From a virus, in the IMG/VR virus record IMGVR_UViG_3300042300_000076, positions 1-21,209 of that record: 21,209 bases of DNA, one strand, 5' to 3'. The position numbers were made by a program, and so were the translations under genes. Positions 12,023 through 20,615 of this stretch are shown piece after piece (position 1 is the first letter of the stretch; every line of letters starts with the position of its first letter). A model generated the notes under the pieces. It was not told where the DNA came from. It saw only the letters and a program-made list of their open reading frames with translations, and ran no database searches.

Positions 12023-13822
12023 ATGCCGATCTACCGCAACAATTTGCAGCAAGCGCCCGCGAACAGGCTGGCGTATCCGGACACGATTGGCCCGACGCCT
12101 CGTAACGAGTTGTTGGGTTACTTGGCTGACTTGGCGGCATCGTCGTACTCACCGCAGCGCACCCAGCAGATGCAGGGTGTAGCGAGGTTTCTGTCTGCTC
12201 CGGCGGTAAGCGAGACATTGGACCGGCTGTCGTATGGCCAGCCTTTGACGACTGGCAGGGGGATGACGACACGCATAAGGCCGGAGGCATTAGAAGCTGG
12301 CTTGGCCGTGGCTCCCTTGGCGCAACCTGTGACCTTGGCGACCTTGCAGGCAGCGAGGGCAGCTACGCGGGCGGCGATGGCGGGTGGCATGGCTGGTGAG
12401 CGTTTGGCTGAGAGGGTTGTGCCAGGCATCATGGAGCGTGGTGGTTTGCCTGCTGAGATATTGCAGGGTTTGGCGCAGGGTTCGAGAAGTCAGGTGTTGC
12501 CTGTTCCAACTCCCACTAAAGCAATTAGACGATTTAACGACGGCGGCCTTGAGGTTGGTTATGGCAGAGGCGACTCAAAAATTTTGGTCACAGTTGCCCC
12601 GCAAGGTAAAAATGACCGAATGTTAAGCGCGAGCCTTGAGAACATTGGTGGCTATCCATCAGGCACGGGCGATGCAACAATGGCGTATGTAGACGCGCTT
12701 GAGTCGGTGATAAAAGACGCCAGAGGCAGAAAAGTTTACTGGGATGGGTTTACATCAGAGTCAATTCAAAGTGATAAAGCTCGAGCTATTTACGATAGGT
12801 TAAAGGCAGCGGGTATTCCATTTGAAAAAAATGTGTTTAAGGATCGTAGTAAAAACGCATTGTCTTTGACGCAAGAACAATTGTTGAACATTAATTTTGA
12901 TCAAGTGCGAAACAACCTTATAAAGTCTGCGGCTAAAAAGCAATTTTCCCAAGCCCCCCAAGCAGAGGCATTGGCACTGGCCCAGCAACGCGCAGCCTTG
13001 CCGGTTGAGCAGTACGGCCTTGGCTTGCCTGCGAACAACACACCGGCCCAAAGGGCTAGGGCAATGAAGTTTGAGGATCGTGGATTTCACGAAACTGAAG
13101 GGGCCAACATAGAAGGTGGGTTGTTGAGTTTTGATCCTCGTCGTGTTGGCGCTGCGGCATCTGATGAACAGACACCGTATGCAATGTTTGTAAAGCCACA
13201 TGGTGCTGGTATTGGAATTGCGAAAAACAACCCTGCACAAATGCCATTGATGGTCAAAACTAATTTGACTGATGAGAACATTATGCGTTCTTTTGGCAAT
13301 AGGGATGAATTGCAGCAGTATTTAAATCAGTTTCCCGATATAAAGCAAGCTACGCAAGCTGTTCGTGATTTAGACAATAAAATGGCTAATTACATGAAGG
13401 GAATTGAAAAGAAAGCTGATAATCTTTATGCAGAAGGCAAGACAAAAGAAGCAGATAAACTTCTGGACTCTTTAAACTTTGACAGTAATTTGTTAAAAGA
13501 GTTTGATGCCAGAACAAATGAACTTGCTGCTATTTCCAAGAAAAAGATTACTGATCTTTTTAATTCTCAACAAGTCGGAACAGTTGCTTTAGACAGAGAT
13601 GCTGGCGCTTTTGGAAGAAGCACCATGACGGAAATGGTTTTAAACCCTGCCGAAAATGTGCGCTCCCGCTTCGCCGCCTTTGACCCTTTCAGGCGCAACG
13701 CTGCAATTGCCGCAGCGACTGGTGCTTTGGCTCCTGACCTGTTGGCAGCGCAAGCAGAGCAAGACGCATATTCGCAAAACGAGTTGCGCAGGTTTGTGCG
13801 TCAGAGTCGCCAGAACAAGTAA
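12023..13822 (+). CDS. Polyvalent virion-associated protein with ART-like region (599 aa)
   Basis: The N-terminal about 150 residues (LSYGQPLTTGRG at about 70-81, RIRPEALEAGL, an Ala/Gly-rich hydrophobic stretch) look like the shared N-terminus of phage polyvalent proteins, which enter the cell with DNA. Residues about 165-280 (GDATMAYVDALESVIKDARG, RAIYDRLKAAGIPF) resemble an acetyltransferase-like or LPD module. ALALAQQRAALPVEQYGLGL then NTPAQRARAM leads to FEDRGFHETEG...FDPRRVGAAASDEQT (about 350-385), reminiscent of the H-G-T motif of ADP-ribosyltransferases, here H-E-T. The end NVRSRFAAFDPFRRN (about 550-564) is the typical closing signature of such proteins. GC content falls sharply inside (40 of 60 bases at 12361-12420, 18 of 60 at 13441-13500). 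No clear ribosome site precedes the ATG. Enzyme activity is inference. Confidence 0.7.
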   Translation: MPIYRNNLQQAPANRLAYPDTIGPTPRNELLGYLADLAASSYSPQRTQQMQGVARFLSAPAVSETLDRLSYGQPLTTGRGMTTRIRPEALEAGLAVAPLAQPVTLATLQAARAATRAAMAGGMAGERLAERVVPGIMERGGLPAEILQGLAQGSRSQVLPVPTPTKAIRRFNDGGLEVGYGRGDSKILVTVAPQGKNDRMLSASLENIGGYPSGTGDATMAYVDALESVIKDARGRKVYWDGFTSESIQSDKARAIYDRLKAAGIPFEKNVFKDRSKNALSLTQEQLLNINFDQVRNNLIKSAAKKQFSQAPQAEALALAQQRAALPVEQYGLGLPANNTPAQRARAMKFEDRGFHETEGANIEGGLLSFDPRRVGAAASDEQTPYAMFVKPHGAGIGIAKNNPAQMPLMVKTNLTDENIMRSFGNRDELQQYLNQFPDIKQATQAVRDLDNKMANYMKGIEKKADNLYAEGKTKEADKLLDSLNFDSNLLKEFDARTNELAAISKKKITDLFNSQQVGTVALDRDAGAFGRSTMTEMVLNPAENVRSRFAAFDPFRRNAAIAAATGALAPDLLAAQAEQDAYSQNELRRFVRQSRQNK

Positions 13823-15349
13823 ATGCAAACCACGATCTACAAGCCCGAAGAAGAGCAAGAGCTGATGGCCACACTGTGGTCCCCGGCGATTGCAGATGAC
13901 CCTGAAGCGTTTGTGTTGTTTGCCTTTCCTTGGGGTCAGGAGAACACGCCGCTAGCGAACTTCAAGGGGCCAAGAAAATGGCAAAGGGAAGTGCTTAGAG
14001 ATGTTGCAGCGCACATAAAAAAGCAAAAGGGGCTGGTTGACTTTGAGACATTGCGCCAGGCCGTGTCGTCTGGCCGAGGGATTGGCAAGTCTGCCCTTGT
14101 CAGTTGGTTGACCATTTGGATGTTGACGACAAGGATAGGCTCAACCACCATCATCTCGGCCAACAGCGAGGCCCAGCTTCGGGCGGTAACATGGGCTGAG
14201 ATTACCAAGTGGTTGGCGATGGGGATCAACAGCCACTGGTTTGAGGTGTCAGCCACGAAGGTGGCACCTGCCAACTGGCTTTCAGAACTGGTTGAGAAGG
14301 ATTTGAGGAAGGGCACCCGTTATTGGGCGGTCGAAGGAAGGCTCTGGTCGGCAGAGAACCCTGACTCTTACGCTGGGGTTCACAATCACGATGGTGTGAT
14401 GGTGATCTTTGACGAGGCATCGGGCATTGACGATGCGATCTGGGCTGTGACGGCTGGATTCTTTACCGAGAACACGCCCAGCCGCCTTTGGTTGGCTTTT
14501 TCCAACCCACGGCGCAACACTGGCTACTTCTATGAGGCGTTTCACAGCAAGCGTGATTTTTGGACATCCAAGATTGTGGATGCCAGAACGGTTGAGGGCA
14601 CGGACAAGCAGGTCTACCAGGGGATCATTGACGAGTACGGCCCAGACTCCTCACAAGCGCACGTTGAGGTTTATGGCCAGTTTCCGAACGAGGGGGACGA
14701 CCAGTTTATTCCGACAAACTTGGTTGATGAGGCGATGGCAAGGGCCAAGTACAAGGACCAGACAGCGCCAATCATTGTGGGGGTGGACCCCGCAAGGTTT
14801 GGTGCTGATGCGACGGTGATTGCGATCCGGCAGGGCAGGGACATTGTTCGCATTGACCGGCACCGCGGCGATGACACCATGACGGTGGTGGGCCACATCA
14901 TTGAGGCTATAGAGGAGTTCAAACCTGCCTTGGTGGTGATTGACGAGGGTGGTCTTGGCGCTGGCATTGTTGACCGGCTCAAAGAGCAGAGGTATAAGGT
15001 CAAGGGCGTGAACTTTGGCAACAAGAGTGCCAATGCCATTATGTATGGCAACAAACGCGCCGAGATGTGGGGCAAGATGAAGGAATGGTTGAGAACGGCA
15101 AGTGTTCCGAAGGACAGGTTTCTGAAGTCTGATTTGGTATCGCCCATGATGAAGCCAGACTCTAGGGGCACTATTTTTCTGGAGAGCAAGAAGGAAATGA
15201 AGGCCCGAGGGCTTGCGTCACCGGATGCTGCTGACGCGATTTGCGTGACATTTGCTTTTCCTGTTGCCCATCGGGAGTACAATTCCAGCGCAATTGTCCG
15301 TAAATCTGCTGGAACGCAGGGCGTTTCAACATCTTGGATGGGGTCTTAA
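13823..15349 (+). CDS. Terminase large subunit (508 aa)
   Basis: The DNA-packaging motor. N-terminal ATPase: Walker A SSGRGIGKS (82-90) and Walker B MVIFDEAS with Asp197/Glu198; the coupling motif region follows at about 220 (LAFSNPRR). C-terminal RNase H-like nuclease: VGVDPARFGAD with Asp322, VVIDEGGLGA with Asp374, and SPDAADA with Asp468/Asp471. Length is typical for P22/Sf6-like large terminases. The ATG follows the previous stop directly (TAAATG). Packaging links head filling to cleavage of concatemers. It is followed immediately by three small basic genes and the portal. Strong call. Confidence 0.95.
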   Translation: MQTTIYKPEEEQELMATLWSPAIADDPEAFVLFAFPWGQENTPLANFKGPRKWQREVLRDVAAHIKKQKGLVDFETLRQAVSSGRGIGKSALVSWLTIWMLTTRIGSTTIISANSEAQLRAVTWAEITKWLAMGINSHWFEVSATKVAPANWLSELVEKDLRKGTRYWAVEGRLWSAENPDSYAGVHNHDGVMVIFDEASGIDDAIWAVTAGFFTENTPSRLWLAFSNPRRNTGYFYEAFHSKRDFWTSKIVDARTVEGTDKQVYQGIIDEYGPDSSQAHVEVYGQFPNEGDDQFIPTNLVDEAMARAKYKDQTAPIIVGVDPARFGADATVIAIRQGRDIVRIDRHRGDDTMTVVGHIIEAIEEFKPALVVIDEGGLGAGIVDRLKEQRYKVKGVNFGNKSANAIMYGNKRAEMWGKMKEWLRTASVPKDRFLKSDLVSPMMKPDSRGTIFLESKKEMKARGLASPDAADAICVTFAFPVAHREYNSSAIVRKSAGTQGVSTSWMGS

Positions 15350-15607
15350 ATGGCAAAAAAGGGTGTGTCTCTTAGCGTTGGACGGGGCGAGAAGCTACCC
15401 GTCAGCAAGGGTGCGGGCCTGACAGCCAAGGGCCGCGAGAAGTACAACGCCGCCACGGGTTCTAACTTGAAGCCGCCAGCCCCAAACCCCAAGACCAAGG
15501 CTGATCAGGCACGCAAAGACAGTTTTTGCTCACGCATGGGTGCCGTCGCGGCAAAGGCCAAGGACGGCGAACGGGCCAAAGCGGCCCTTAAACGATGGAA
15601 GTGCTGA
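15350..15607 (+). CDS. Small basic phage protein (85 aa), GREKYNAATGSNLK type
   Basis: Starts directly after the terminase stop (TAAATG). The sequence MAKKGVSLSVGRGEKLPVSK, then GLTAKGREKYNAATGSNLKP, with a C-terminal SFCSRMGAVAAKAKDGERAK and ALKRWKC is a family I recognise from many environmental phages, where it sits between the terminase and portal (I recall DUF6321, not certain). It is very basic, has two cysteines (SFCSRM and the final C), and no hydrophobic segment. The role is unknown; a DNA-associated or head-assembly helper is a guess from position and charge. Confidence 0.8.
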   Translation: MAKKGVSLSVGRGEKLPVSKGAGLTAKGREKYNAATGSNLKPPAPNPKTKADQARKDSFCSRMGAVAAKAKDGERAKAALKRWKC

Positions 15608-15609
15608 TT

Positions 15610-15768
15610 ATGGCTACAAAACCCGGACTTTACGCAAACATCAACGCCAAACAGGAACGCATCAAGGCAGGTTCTGGCGAGAAGATGAACAAAGTTGGCA
15701 GCAAAGCAGCGCCATCAAAGCAAGACTTTATCAATTCTGCCAAGACGGCAAAGAAAGTCAAAAAATGA
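15610..15768 (+). CDS. Small basic phage protein (52 aa), GLYANI.AK type
   Basis: Reads MATKPGLYANINAKQERIKA then GSGEKMNKVGSKAAPSKQDF and a Lys-rich end INSAKTAKKVKK. I recognise the pattern GLYANI.AK..RI..GSGEKM...G.K.AP....F...AKTAK as a widespread small phage protein near terminase and portal. The ATG is two bases after the previous stop and the TGA overlaps the next ATG (ATGA). Highly basic (many Lys), no membrane segment, no cysteines. Function unknown; possible head or DNA association is inference. Confidence 0.8.
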   Translation: MATKPGLYANINAKQERIKAGSGEKMNKVGSKAAPSKQDFINSAKTAKKVKK

Positions 15769-15944
15769 ACAAAACCCTTGCACCCATCAGCAAGCTCAAC
15801 AGCCGTGAGCCTAAGATTACTGGCGGCGGTATGCCCGCCCGCAACACGCCGACCAACGCTCACATGGCGTCCTACAGCGGCAAGAACGACGGCAGCGTCA
15901 ACGTCAAGGCGACGGTTGCCAAGGTTCTGGGCAAGATCAAGTAA
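15765..15944 (+). CDS. Small basic phage protein (59 aa)
   Basis: Start at 15765 by ATGA overlap with the previous gene. The sequence is MNKTLAPISKLNSREPKITG, then GGMPARNTPTNAHMASYSGK and NDGSVNVKATVAKVLGKIK. The middle is Gly/Asn/Thr-rich and likely unstructured and the C-terminus is a short basic helix. Upstream in-frame starts would run through two other genes. It is the third in a row of tiny basic genes before the portal, two bases ahead of it. No family name known to me; probably a virion-assembly accessory by location. Confidence 0.7.
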   Translation: MNKTLAPISKLNSREPKITGGGMPARNTPTNAHMASYSGKNDGSVNVKATVAKVLGKIK

Positions 15945-15946
15945 TC

Positions 15947-18130
15947 ATGCCCCAAGACTACACAGGAATTGCCGCTGCTGGCGCAGTCAGCGACGGCGGC
16001 TCGGCCAAGGATCAAAGCGACTCCGAGGTGCTATCGACGGCACGCAGTCGCCTTGACATGGCGATTTCTGCGTTGTCTGAGTCGCGTGAGGACGAGCTAG
16101 ACGACCTGCGGTTCTACGGCGGCTCGCCCGACAACCAGTGGCAGTGGCCCGCCGATGTGCTGGCAACTCGCGGCGCGGTGCAGGGTCAGACCATCAACGC
16201 CCGCCCGTGCCTGACAGTCAACAAGCTGCCGCAGCACGTTCACCAAGTGACCAACGAGCAGCGGCAGAACAGGCCGCAGCCCAAGGTCATACCGGCAGAC
16301 GACGGCGCTGACGTTGAGGTGGCGACGATCTTCAACGGCATGATCCGGCACATTGAGTACATGTCGGACGCAGATGTCGCCTACGACACCGCCTGCGAGA
16401 ACCAAGTGTCCTATGGTGAGGGCTACGCCCGCATCCTGACCGAGTATTGCGACGACAACACGTTCAATCAAGACATCAAGATTGGGCGTATTCGTAACAG
16501 TTTCTCTGTCTACATGGACCCGCTGATCCAAGACCCGTGCGGCTCAGATGCCAACTGGTGCTTTATCACCGAGGACATCCCCCTCGACGAGTACGAGCGC
16601 CAGTACCCGGACGCCGCGCCCCTGTCAACGATGCAGACACTGGGCGTGGGCGACCAAGGGCTCAGTCAGTGGATGAACGAGAACACGGTGCGGATCGCCG
16701 AGTATTTCTACGTTGACTACGAAAAGCAAACGCTCAACCTGTACCCCGGCAACCAGACCGCGTTCGCGGGCACGCCCGAGGACAAGATGCTCAAGGGCAT
16801 GTTCGGCAAGCCGGTCAAGTCGCGCAAGGCCGACCGCAAGAAGGTCAAGTGGCTCAAGATCAACGGCTACGAGATTCTGGAAAAGTCTGACTGGGCAGGC
16901 GCACACATTCCCGTGATCCGCTGCGTCGGTAACGAGTTTGAGGTTGAAGGCCGCTTGTACGTCAGCGGCATCGTGCGTAACGCCAAGGACGCGCAGCGCA
17001 TGTACAACTACTGGGTGAGCCAAGAGGCCGAAATGCTGGCGTTGGCACCCAAAGCTCCGTTCATCGGCTACGGCGGTCAGTTTGAAGGCTACGAAACTCA
17101 ATGGAAGACAGCCAACACGACTAACTGGCCGTATCTAGAGGTCAACCCGGACGTTACAGACGGCGCAGGCAACACGCTACCACTACCCCAGCGGGCGCAG
17201 CCGCCAATGGCCTCCAGCGGCCTGCTGCAAGCCAAGGCTGGCGCGTCTGACGACATCAAAGCGTCCACCGGCCAGTACAACGCTGCGCTGGGCATGACAT
17301 CGAACGAGCGCAGTGGCAGGGCCATCTTGGCGCGGCAAAAAGAGTCGGACACCGGCACGTACCACTACGTGGACAACTACGCCCGGTTCATCCGCTACAT
17401 CGGGCGGCAGTTGATCGACTTGATCCCTAAAATCTACGACACCGAGCGCATCGCCCGGATCGTTGGCGAGGACGGCGAGTCCAAGATGATCAAGATCAAC
17501 CCGATGCAAGCCGAGCCGGTCAAGAAGATCAGAAACGAGCAGGGCATCGTCATTGAGAAAATCTACAACCCTGGCGTCGGTAAGTACGATGTCATGGTCA
17601 TCACCGGCCCAGGCTTTGCCACCAAGCGCCAAGAGTCGCTTGAAGCAATGGCCCAGTTGCTGCAAGGCAACCCAGACCTGTGGAAAGTCGCTGGCGACTT
17701 GTTCATCAAGAACATGGACTGGCCGGGTGCCCAGGAGATGTCTCAGCGGTTTGCCAAGGTCATTGACCCGTCGATCTTGGGTGACGACGAGGACAATCCG
17801 GCTCTGGCTGCGGCCAAGCAGCAGATGGAGGCCATGAACCAAGAGATGCAGCAGATGTCTGGGATGCTCCAGAACGTGCAGCAGTCGATGGAAGCCCAAG
17901 ACCAGCGCCGCGCTGACTACGAGGCCCAGATCAAGGCGTTTGAGGCTGAGACTAAGCGCATCAGCGCCGTGCAGGCTGGCATGACTGAGCAGCAAATTCA
18001 AGACATCGCTATGGGCGTGGTTGCAGCCGCAATGGAGAGCAATGACATGATCTCTCAGATGCCAATGGAGCCGCCGCCCGAGATGATGGAGCAGCCCCCG
18101 ATGATGCCACCTGAAGGAGCCATGCAATGA
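15947..18130 (+). CDS. P22-type portal protein (727 aa)
   Basis: A large portal protein of the P22 family, forming the 12-fold ring through which DNA enters and leaves the head. Typical features: helical N-terminus (ARSRLDMAISALSESREDEL), a PCLTVNKLPQHVHQVTNEQR segment with the conserved N-Q-R/N.P region (about 88-108), the VSYGEGYARILTEY strand region, FSVYMDPLIQDPCGSDANWC (about 184-203) and GRLYVSGIVRNAKDAQRMYN (about 340-359), and SSGLLQAKAGASDDIKASTG. The C-terminal 150 residues are Gln/Met-rich coiled coil (QQMEAMNQEMQQMSGMLQNV), matching the barrel of P22 portal, with a Pro/Met-rich tail. GC is high here (42 of 60 bases at 16141-16200). Start two bases after the preceding stop. Confidence 0.95.
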   Translation: MPQDYTGIAAAGAVSDGGSAKDQSDSEVLSTARSRLDMAISALSESREDELDDLRFYGGSPDNQWQWPADVLATRGAVQGQTINARPCLTVNKLPQHVHQVTNEQRQNRPQPKVIPADDGADVEVATIFNGMIRHIEYMSDADVAYDTACENQVSYGEGYARILTEYCDDNTFNQDIKIGRIRNSFSVYMDPLIQDPCGSDANWCFITEDIPLDEYERQYPDAAPLSTMQTLGVGDQGLSQWMNENTVRIAEYFYVDYEKQTLNLYPGNQTAFAGTPEDKMLKGMFGKPVKSRKADRKKVKWLKINGYEILEKSDWAGAHIPVIRCVGNEFEVEGRLYVSGIVRNAKDAQRMYNYWVSQEAEMLALAPKAPFIGYGGQFEGYETQWKTANTTNWPYLEVNPDVTDGAGNTLPLPQRAQPPMASSGLLQAKAGASDDIKASTGQYNAALGMTSNERSGRAILARQKESDTGTYHYVDNYARFIRYIGRQLIDLIPKIYDTERIARIVGEDGESKMIKINPMQAEPVKKIRNEQGIVIEKIYNPGVGKYDVMVITGPGFATKRQESLEAMAQLLQGNPDLWKVAGDLFIKNMDWPGAQEMSQRFAKVIDPSILGDDEDNPALAAAKQQMEAMNQEMQQMSGMLQNVQQSMEAQDQRRADYEAQIKAFEAETKRISAVQAGMTEQQIQDIAMGVVAAAMESNDMISQMPMEPPPEMMEQPPMMPPEGAMQ

Positions 18131-18492
18131 GCACCGCCGCAGACTTTATGGGCCTCTTGTTCTTGGCCCGCGATGTGGCCCACTCGGTGCATCTGAACAC
18201 GCGCAGCTACTCCAAGCACCAAGCGCTCAACATCTTCTATGATCGCATCATTGGCGCGGCTGACGACTTTGCCGAGACGTACCAAGGCCGTCACGGGCTA
18301 ATCGGCCCCATCACCTTGCATTCGGCCAAGAAGACGACCAACATCACCGAGTTCCTTGAAGCCTCGCTGGCCGAGGTCGAGGAGATGCGCTACAAAGTGG
18401 CGAAAAAAGAAGACTCTACGTTGCAGCAGTTGATTGATAATATCGTTGAGATATATCTGCGAACGCTGTACAAACTGAAATTCTTGGCATAA
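18127..18492 (+). CDS. DUF5856-like helical protein (121 aa)
   Basis: ATG overlaps the portal stop (ATGA). The sequence has MSTAADFMGLLFLARDVAHS, the pattern HL.TRSYSKHQALNIFYDRI, then ADDFAETYQGRHGLIGPI and a long C-terminal helix ITEFLEASLAEVEEMRYKVA ending LYKLKFLA. This F.ARD.AH..HL.T.S...H.AL..FYD.I...AD.F.E.YQGR.G matches DUF5856, a phage family with a ferritin/Dps-like four-helix look. The conserved H, E and D residues might bind metal or DNA, as in Dps, but I see no proof. Located directly after the portal, where such genes are often found in environmental podoviruses. Confidence 0.85.
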   Translation: MSTAADFMGLLFLARDVAHSVHLNTRSYSKHQALNIFYDRIIGAADDFAETYQGRHGLIGPITLHSAKKTTNITEFLEASLAEVEEMRYKVAKKEDSTLQQLIDNIVEIYLRTLYKLKFLA

Positions 18493-18501
18493 GGACACAT
18501 C

Positions 18502-18810
18502 ATGGAACTCCTCAACCCAATGAGCCAAGCGGATTTTCCCGCTTACTCCGCAACTGCCGGTGCCTCTGCGGGCAACACGACTGCATGGGGCGCTGGCCCT
18601 CAAGGTGTGGTGGTGTGGTCTGAAGTGCCCTGTTACGTTCAGGTGGGAGTTGGGGCCGTGGCTACCAGCGCCAGCACCCCGATTCCTTCCTTTACGCCCA
18701 TCCCGTTTGTGGTGCCTCTGAACACCAGCGGCGCTCCTTGGCGCGTCAGCGTGATCCGGATCGGCAGTACGGACGGCACTGCTTACGCCAAACCGATCAA
18801 CAAGCAATGA
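18502..18810 (+). CDS. Small virion protein, beta-rich (102 aa)
   Basis: AAGGACACATC before the ATG is a good ribosome site. The protein reads MELLNPMSQADFPAYSATAG, then WGAGPQGVVVWSEVPCYVQV and TPIPSFTPIPFVVPLNTSGA and PWRVSVIRIGSTDGTAYAKP. Short beta strands separated by Pro/Thr/Gly turns suggest a small beta-sandwich. I know this type (VWS...YV.VG, STPIP.FTPIPF.VP, WRVS.I...GT.YAKPIN) from phages, placed between portal and tail genes; the likely role is a head or tail decoration or completion protein, not established. Its stop overlaps the next ATG. Confidence 0.78.
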   Translation: MELLNPMSQADFPAYSATAGASAGNTTAWGAGPQGVVVWSEVPCYVQVGVGAVATSASTPIPSFTPIPFVVPLNTSGAPWRVSVIRIGSTDGTAYAKPINKQ

Positions 18811-18968
18811 GCTTCGGTGTAGCCTTCCGCAACGCCGTCGGCCTTGGCCTGGGCGGCATCATCTCGCTGTTTGGCGGGAGGGGGAGCGAGCAGGCCCAGA
18901 GCAACCTTCTTACCGAGTCCGGTGACAACCTCGTCCAAGAGGACGGCGGCTTGATTTTGTTGGAGTAA
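18807..18968 (+). CDS. Small phage protein (53 aa), LLTESGDNLVQEDGG type
   Basis: The start at 18807 overlaps the previous stop by ATGA; an upstream in-frame ATG at 18738 lies inside that gene and is rejected. Residues 1-22 (MSFGVAFRNAVGLGLGGIIS) are hydrophobic and Gly-rich and could be a membrane-interacting or amphipathic helix. The tail NLLTESGDNLVQEDGGLILL then E has a short L-x-x-E-x-G-x-x-L-x-x-E-D-G repeat, as in short phage structural segments. Function unknown; by location part of the tail-attachment or virion set. Confidence 0.65.
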   Translation: MSFGVAFRNAVGLGLGGIISLFGGRGSEQAQSNLLTESGDNLVQEDGGLILLE

Positions 18969-18971
18969 CAC

Positions 18972-19478
18972 ATGCCCGCAGTATCGCTTTCAGCCTTTGG
19001 CGGCGTTGGTGCTCAATTTTTTGACAACAGCGGCAATGTGCTGACTGGCGGCAAAATTTACACCTACCAAGCTGGCACAACAACGCCGCAGGCTTCGTAC
19101 ACCTCGTCGTCAGGCAACACCGCCCACACCAATCCCATTGTGTTGAATGCTGCTGGCCGGGTGCCTAGCGGCGGCGAGATTTGGATTCTTGCGGCAACGT
19201 TTTATAAATTTGTGCTTGAAACCAGCACCGGCGTTCTGATTGCCACCTACGACAATGTAGGCAGCAGCTTCAACGCTATCGCAATCATTGCAAACTTTAC
19301 CGGCAACGGCTCCACTGTTGCGTTTACGCTGGCAAGCACCCCCGCAGGCGAGAACGCCACCAATGTGTACATCAACGGCGTGTACCAGCAAAAAAACACG
19401 TACAGCCTTGCTGGCGCTGTTCTCACCTTCTCTCAAGCACCTCCAGTTACTTCGTCAATCGAAGTCAATTACGTCTAA
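18972..19478 (+). CDS. Head-binding-type tailspike adaptor (168 aa)
   Basis: It starts MPAVSLSAFGGVGAQFFDNS, then GNVLTGGKIYTYQAGTTTPQ and ASYTSSSGNTAHTNPIVLNA with AGRVPSGGEIW and YKFVLETSTGVLIATYDNV. This is the head-binding module of phage tailspikes and fibres (G.G..FFD..G..L.GG.IYTY.AGTTTP...Y....G....NP..L...GR.P). Residues about 107-168 (NFTGNGSTVAFTLASTPAGE, YINGVYQQKNTYSLAGAVLT) form a second beta module seen in fibre proteins. It lacks a receptor-binding or depolymerase domain, so it probably acts as an adaptor to which the following fibre and spike proteins attach. Upstream stop and start are close. Confidence 0.85.
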   Translation: MPAVSLSAFGGVGAQFFDNSGNVLTGGKIYTYQAGTTTPQASYTSSSGNTAHTNPIVLNAAGRVPSGGEIWILAATFYKFVLETSTGVLIATYDNVGSSFNAIAIIANFTGNGSTVAFTLASTPAGENATNVYINGVYQQKNTYSLAGAVLTFSQAPPVTSSIEVNYV

Positions 19479-19487
19479 GGAACAATC

Positions 19488-20603
19488 ATGGCCGATACCA
19501 AAATCTCAGCACTCCCCGCGTCAACGACCCCGCTTGCTGGCACCGAGGTGTTGCCAATTGTCCAAGGCGGCGCAACGGTCAAAGTTGCCGTATCTAACTT
19601 GACCGCTGGCCGATCTTTTGATGCTTTGGGCATGACCCTGACATCTACAGACGCGGGTGCAGCAGCAGCCCCGTTACTTGAGTTGTACAGAGACTCAGCA
19701 ACACCAGCGGCATCTGACACACTTGGCGAAATTGAGTTTAATGGCGAAGATTCTGCGGGTAACAAGCAAGCCTATGCTTTATTTCATGGATCTATTCTCA
19801 GCCCAACGTCTGGTGCTGAACAAGGCCAGCTTCATTTTGAAACTGCAACTGCTGGCGCATTGACTGAGAAAATGATTATTGGCACAACCAATCTTGTGAT
19901 TAACGAGATCGGTGCTATTTTTAACGTGCGTATTGAAGGCGATACAGATGCAAATCTGTTCTATACAGACGCAACAAACAGCCGTGTTGGTGTTGGCACA
20001 ATAAGTCCAGCACACAAACTTGATGTTGTTGGAACTGTTGGAATAAGCAGCACAACCACATTGTCAGGTTTAACAGCCTCGACTGCGCTGGCGCTAAACG
20101 CAAGCAAAGAGATCGTTAGCGTCACCAACACAGGCACTGGTAACAACGTGCTGGCAACTAGCCCCACGTTGGTTACTCCCGTTATCGGCGCTGCTACAGG
20201 AACTTCACTTGTTACGACAAGTCAAGTTACCTCGCAAAAAACGGCAACCACAACAAAAATTCAAAGTGTTGGATTGCAAACTTATTTTACTCCGGGAAAT
20301 AGCACAACATTTACCATAACGCCAAGCTCAGGTCTTGCGTGGGCGTTTGTAATTTCTGAGGGTAGTGGCGGTGGTGGAGCGTTAGTATTTTGCTCATACA
20401 AAAACACCACGATCAACATCGTTTCAGCGTCTGTAGGCTCAAGAAGTTTTGTGGCGTCCAATTCGCCCGGTGCTTCTGAGCTAGGCATTTACAAATCGGC
20501 AGACAGCAGCGTGATTAGCTTTGTCAGTGGTGCAAGTTGGGGGGCTGCTGTAGCTATTTGTTTGCTTGGCGACTTTATTAGCGCAGTAACCGATCCAGTT
20601 TAA
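19488..20603 (+). CDS. Tail fibre protein (371 aa)
   Basis: AAGGAACAATC precedes the ATG. The N-terminus MADTKISALPASTTPLAGTE then VLPIVQGGATVKVAVSNLTA is the usual start of a phage fibre/appendage family. Residues about 165-180 (NSRVGVGTISPAHKLDVVGT) are the GxGTxxPxxKLDVxG motif common in fibres, followed by TGTGNNVLATSPTLVTPVIG, a frequent linker. The last 120 residues (SGGGGALVFCSYKNTTINIV) are a beta-rich head with no S74 chaperone or lyase domain. Thr/Ser/Gly/Ala content is high throughout, typical of beta-helical or triple-stranded fibres. Likely host-binding or a fibre base. Base composition shifts toward AT in this gene compared with the portal. Confidence 0.82.
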   Translation: MADTKISALPASTTPLAGTEVLPIVQGGATVKVAVSNLTAGRSFDALGMTLTSTDAGAAAAPLLELYRDSATPAASDTLGEIEFNGEDSAGNKQAYALFHGSILSPTSGAEQGQLHFETATAGALTEKMIIGTTNLVINEIGAIFNVRIEGDTDANLFYTDATNSRVGVGTISPAHKLDVVGTVGISSTTTLSGLTASTALALNASKEIVSVTNTGTGNNVLATSPTLVTPVIGAATGTSLVTTSQVTSQKTATTTKIQSVGLQTYFTPGNSTTFTITPSSGLAWAFVISEGSGGGGALVFCSYKNTTINIVSASVGSRSFVASNSPGASELGIYKSADSSVISFVSGASWGAAVAICLLGDFISAVTDPV

Positions 20604-20615
20604 AGGGGAATTATT

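Noticed and set aside
17183-18127. Long minus-strand ORF opposite the portal
   Set aside because: It is the antisense shadow of a GC-rich portal gene with clear P22 portal features; its His/Leu-rich product has no domain pattern.
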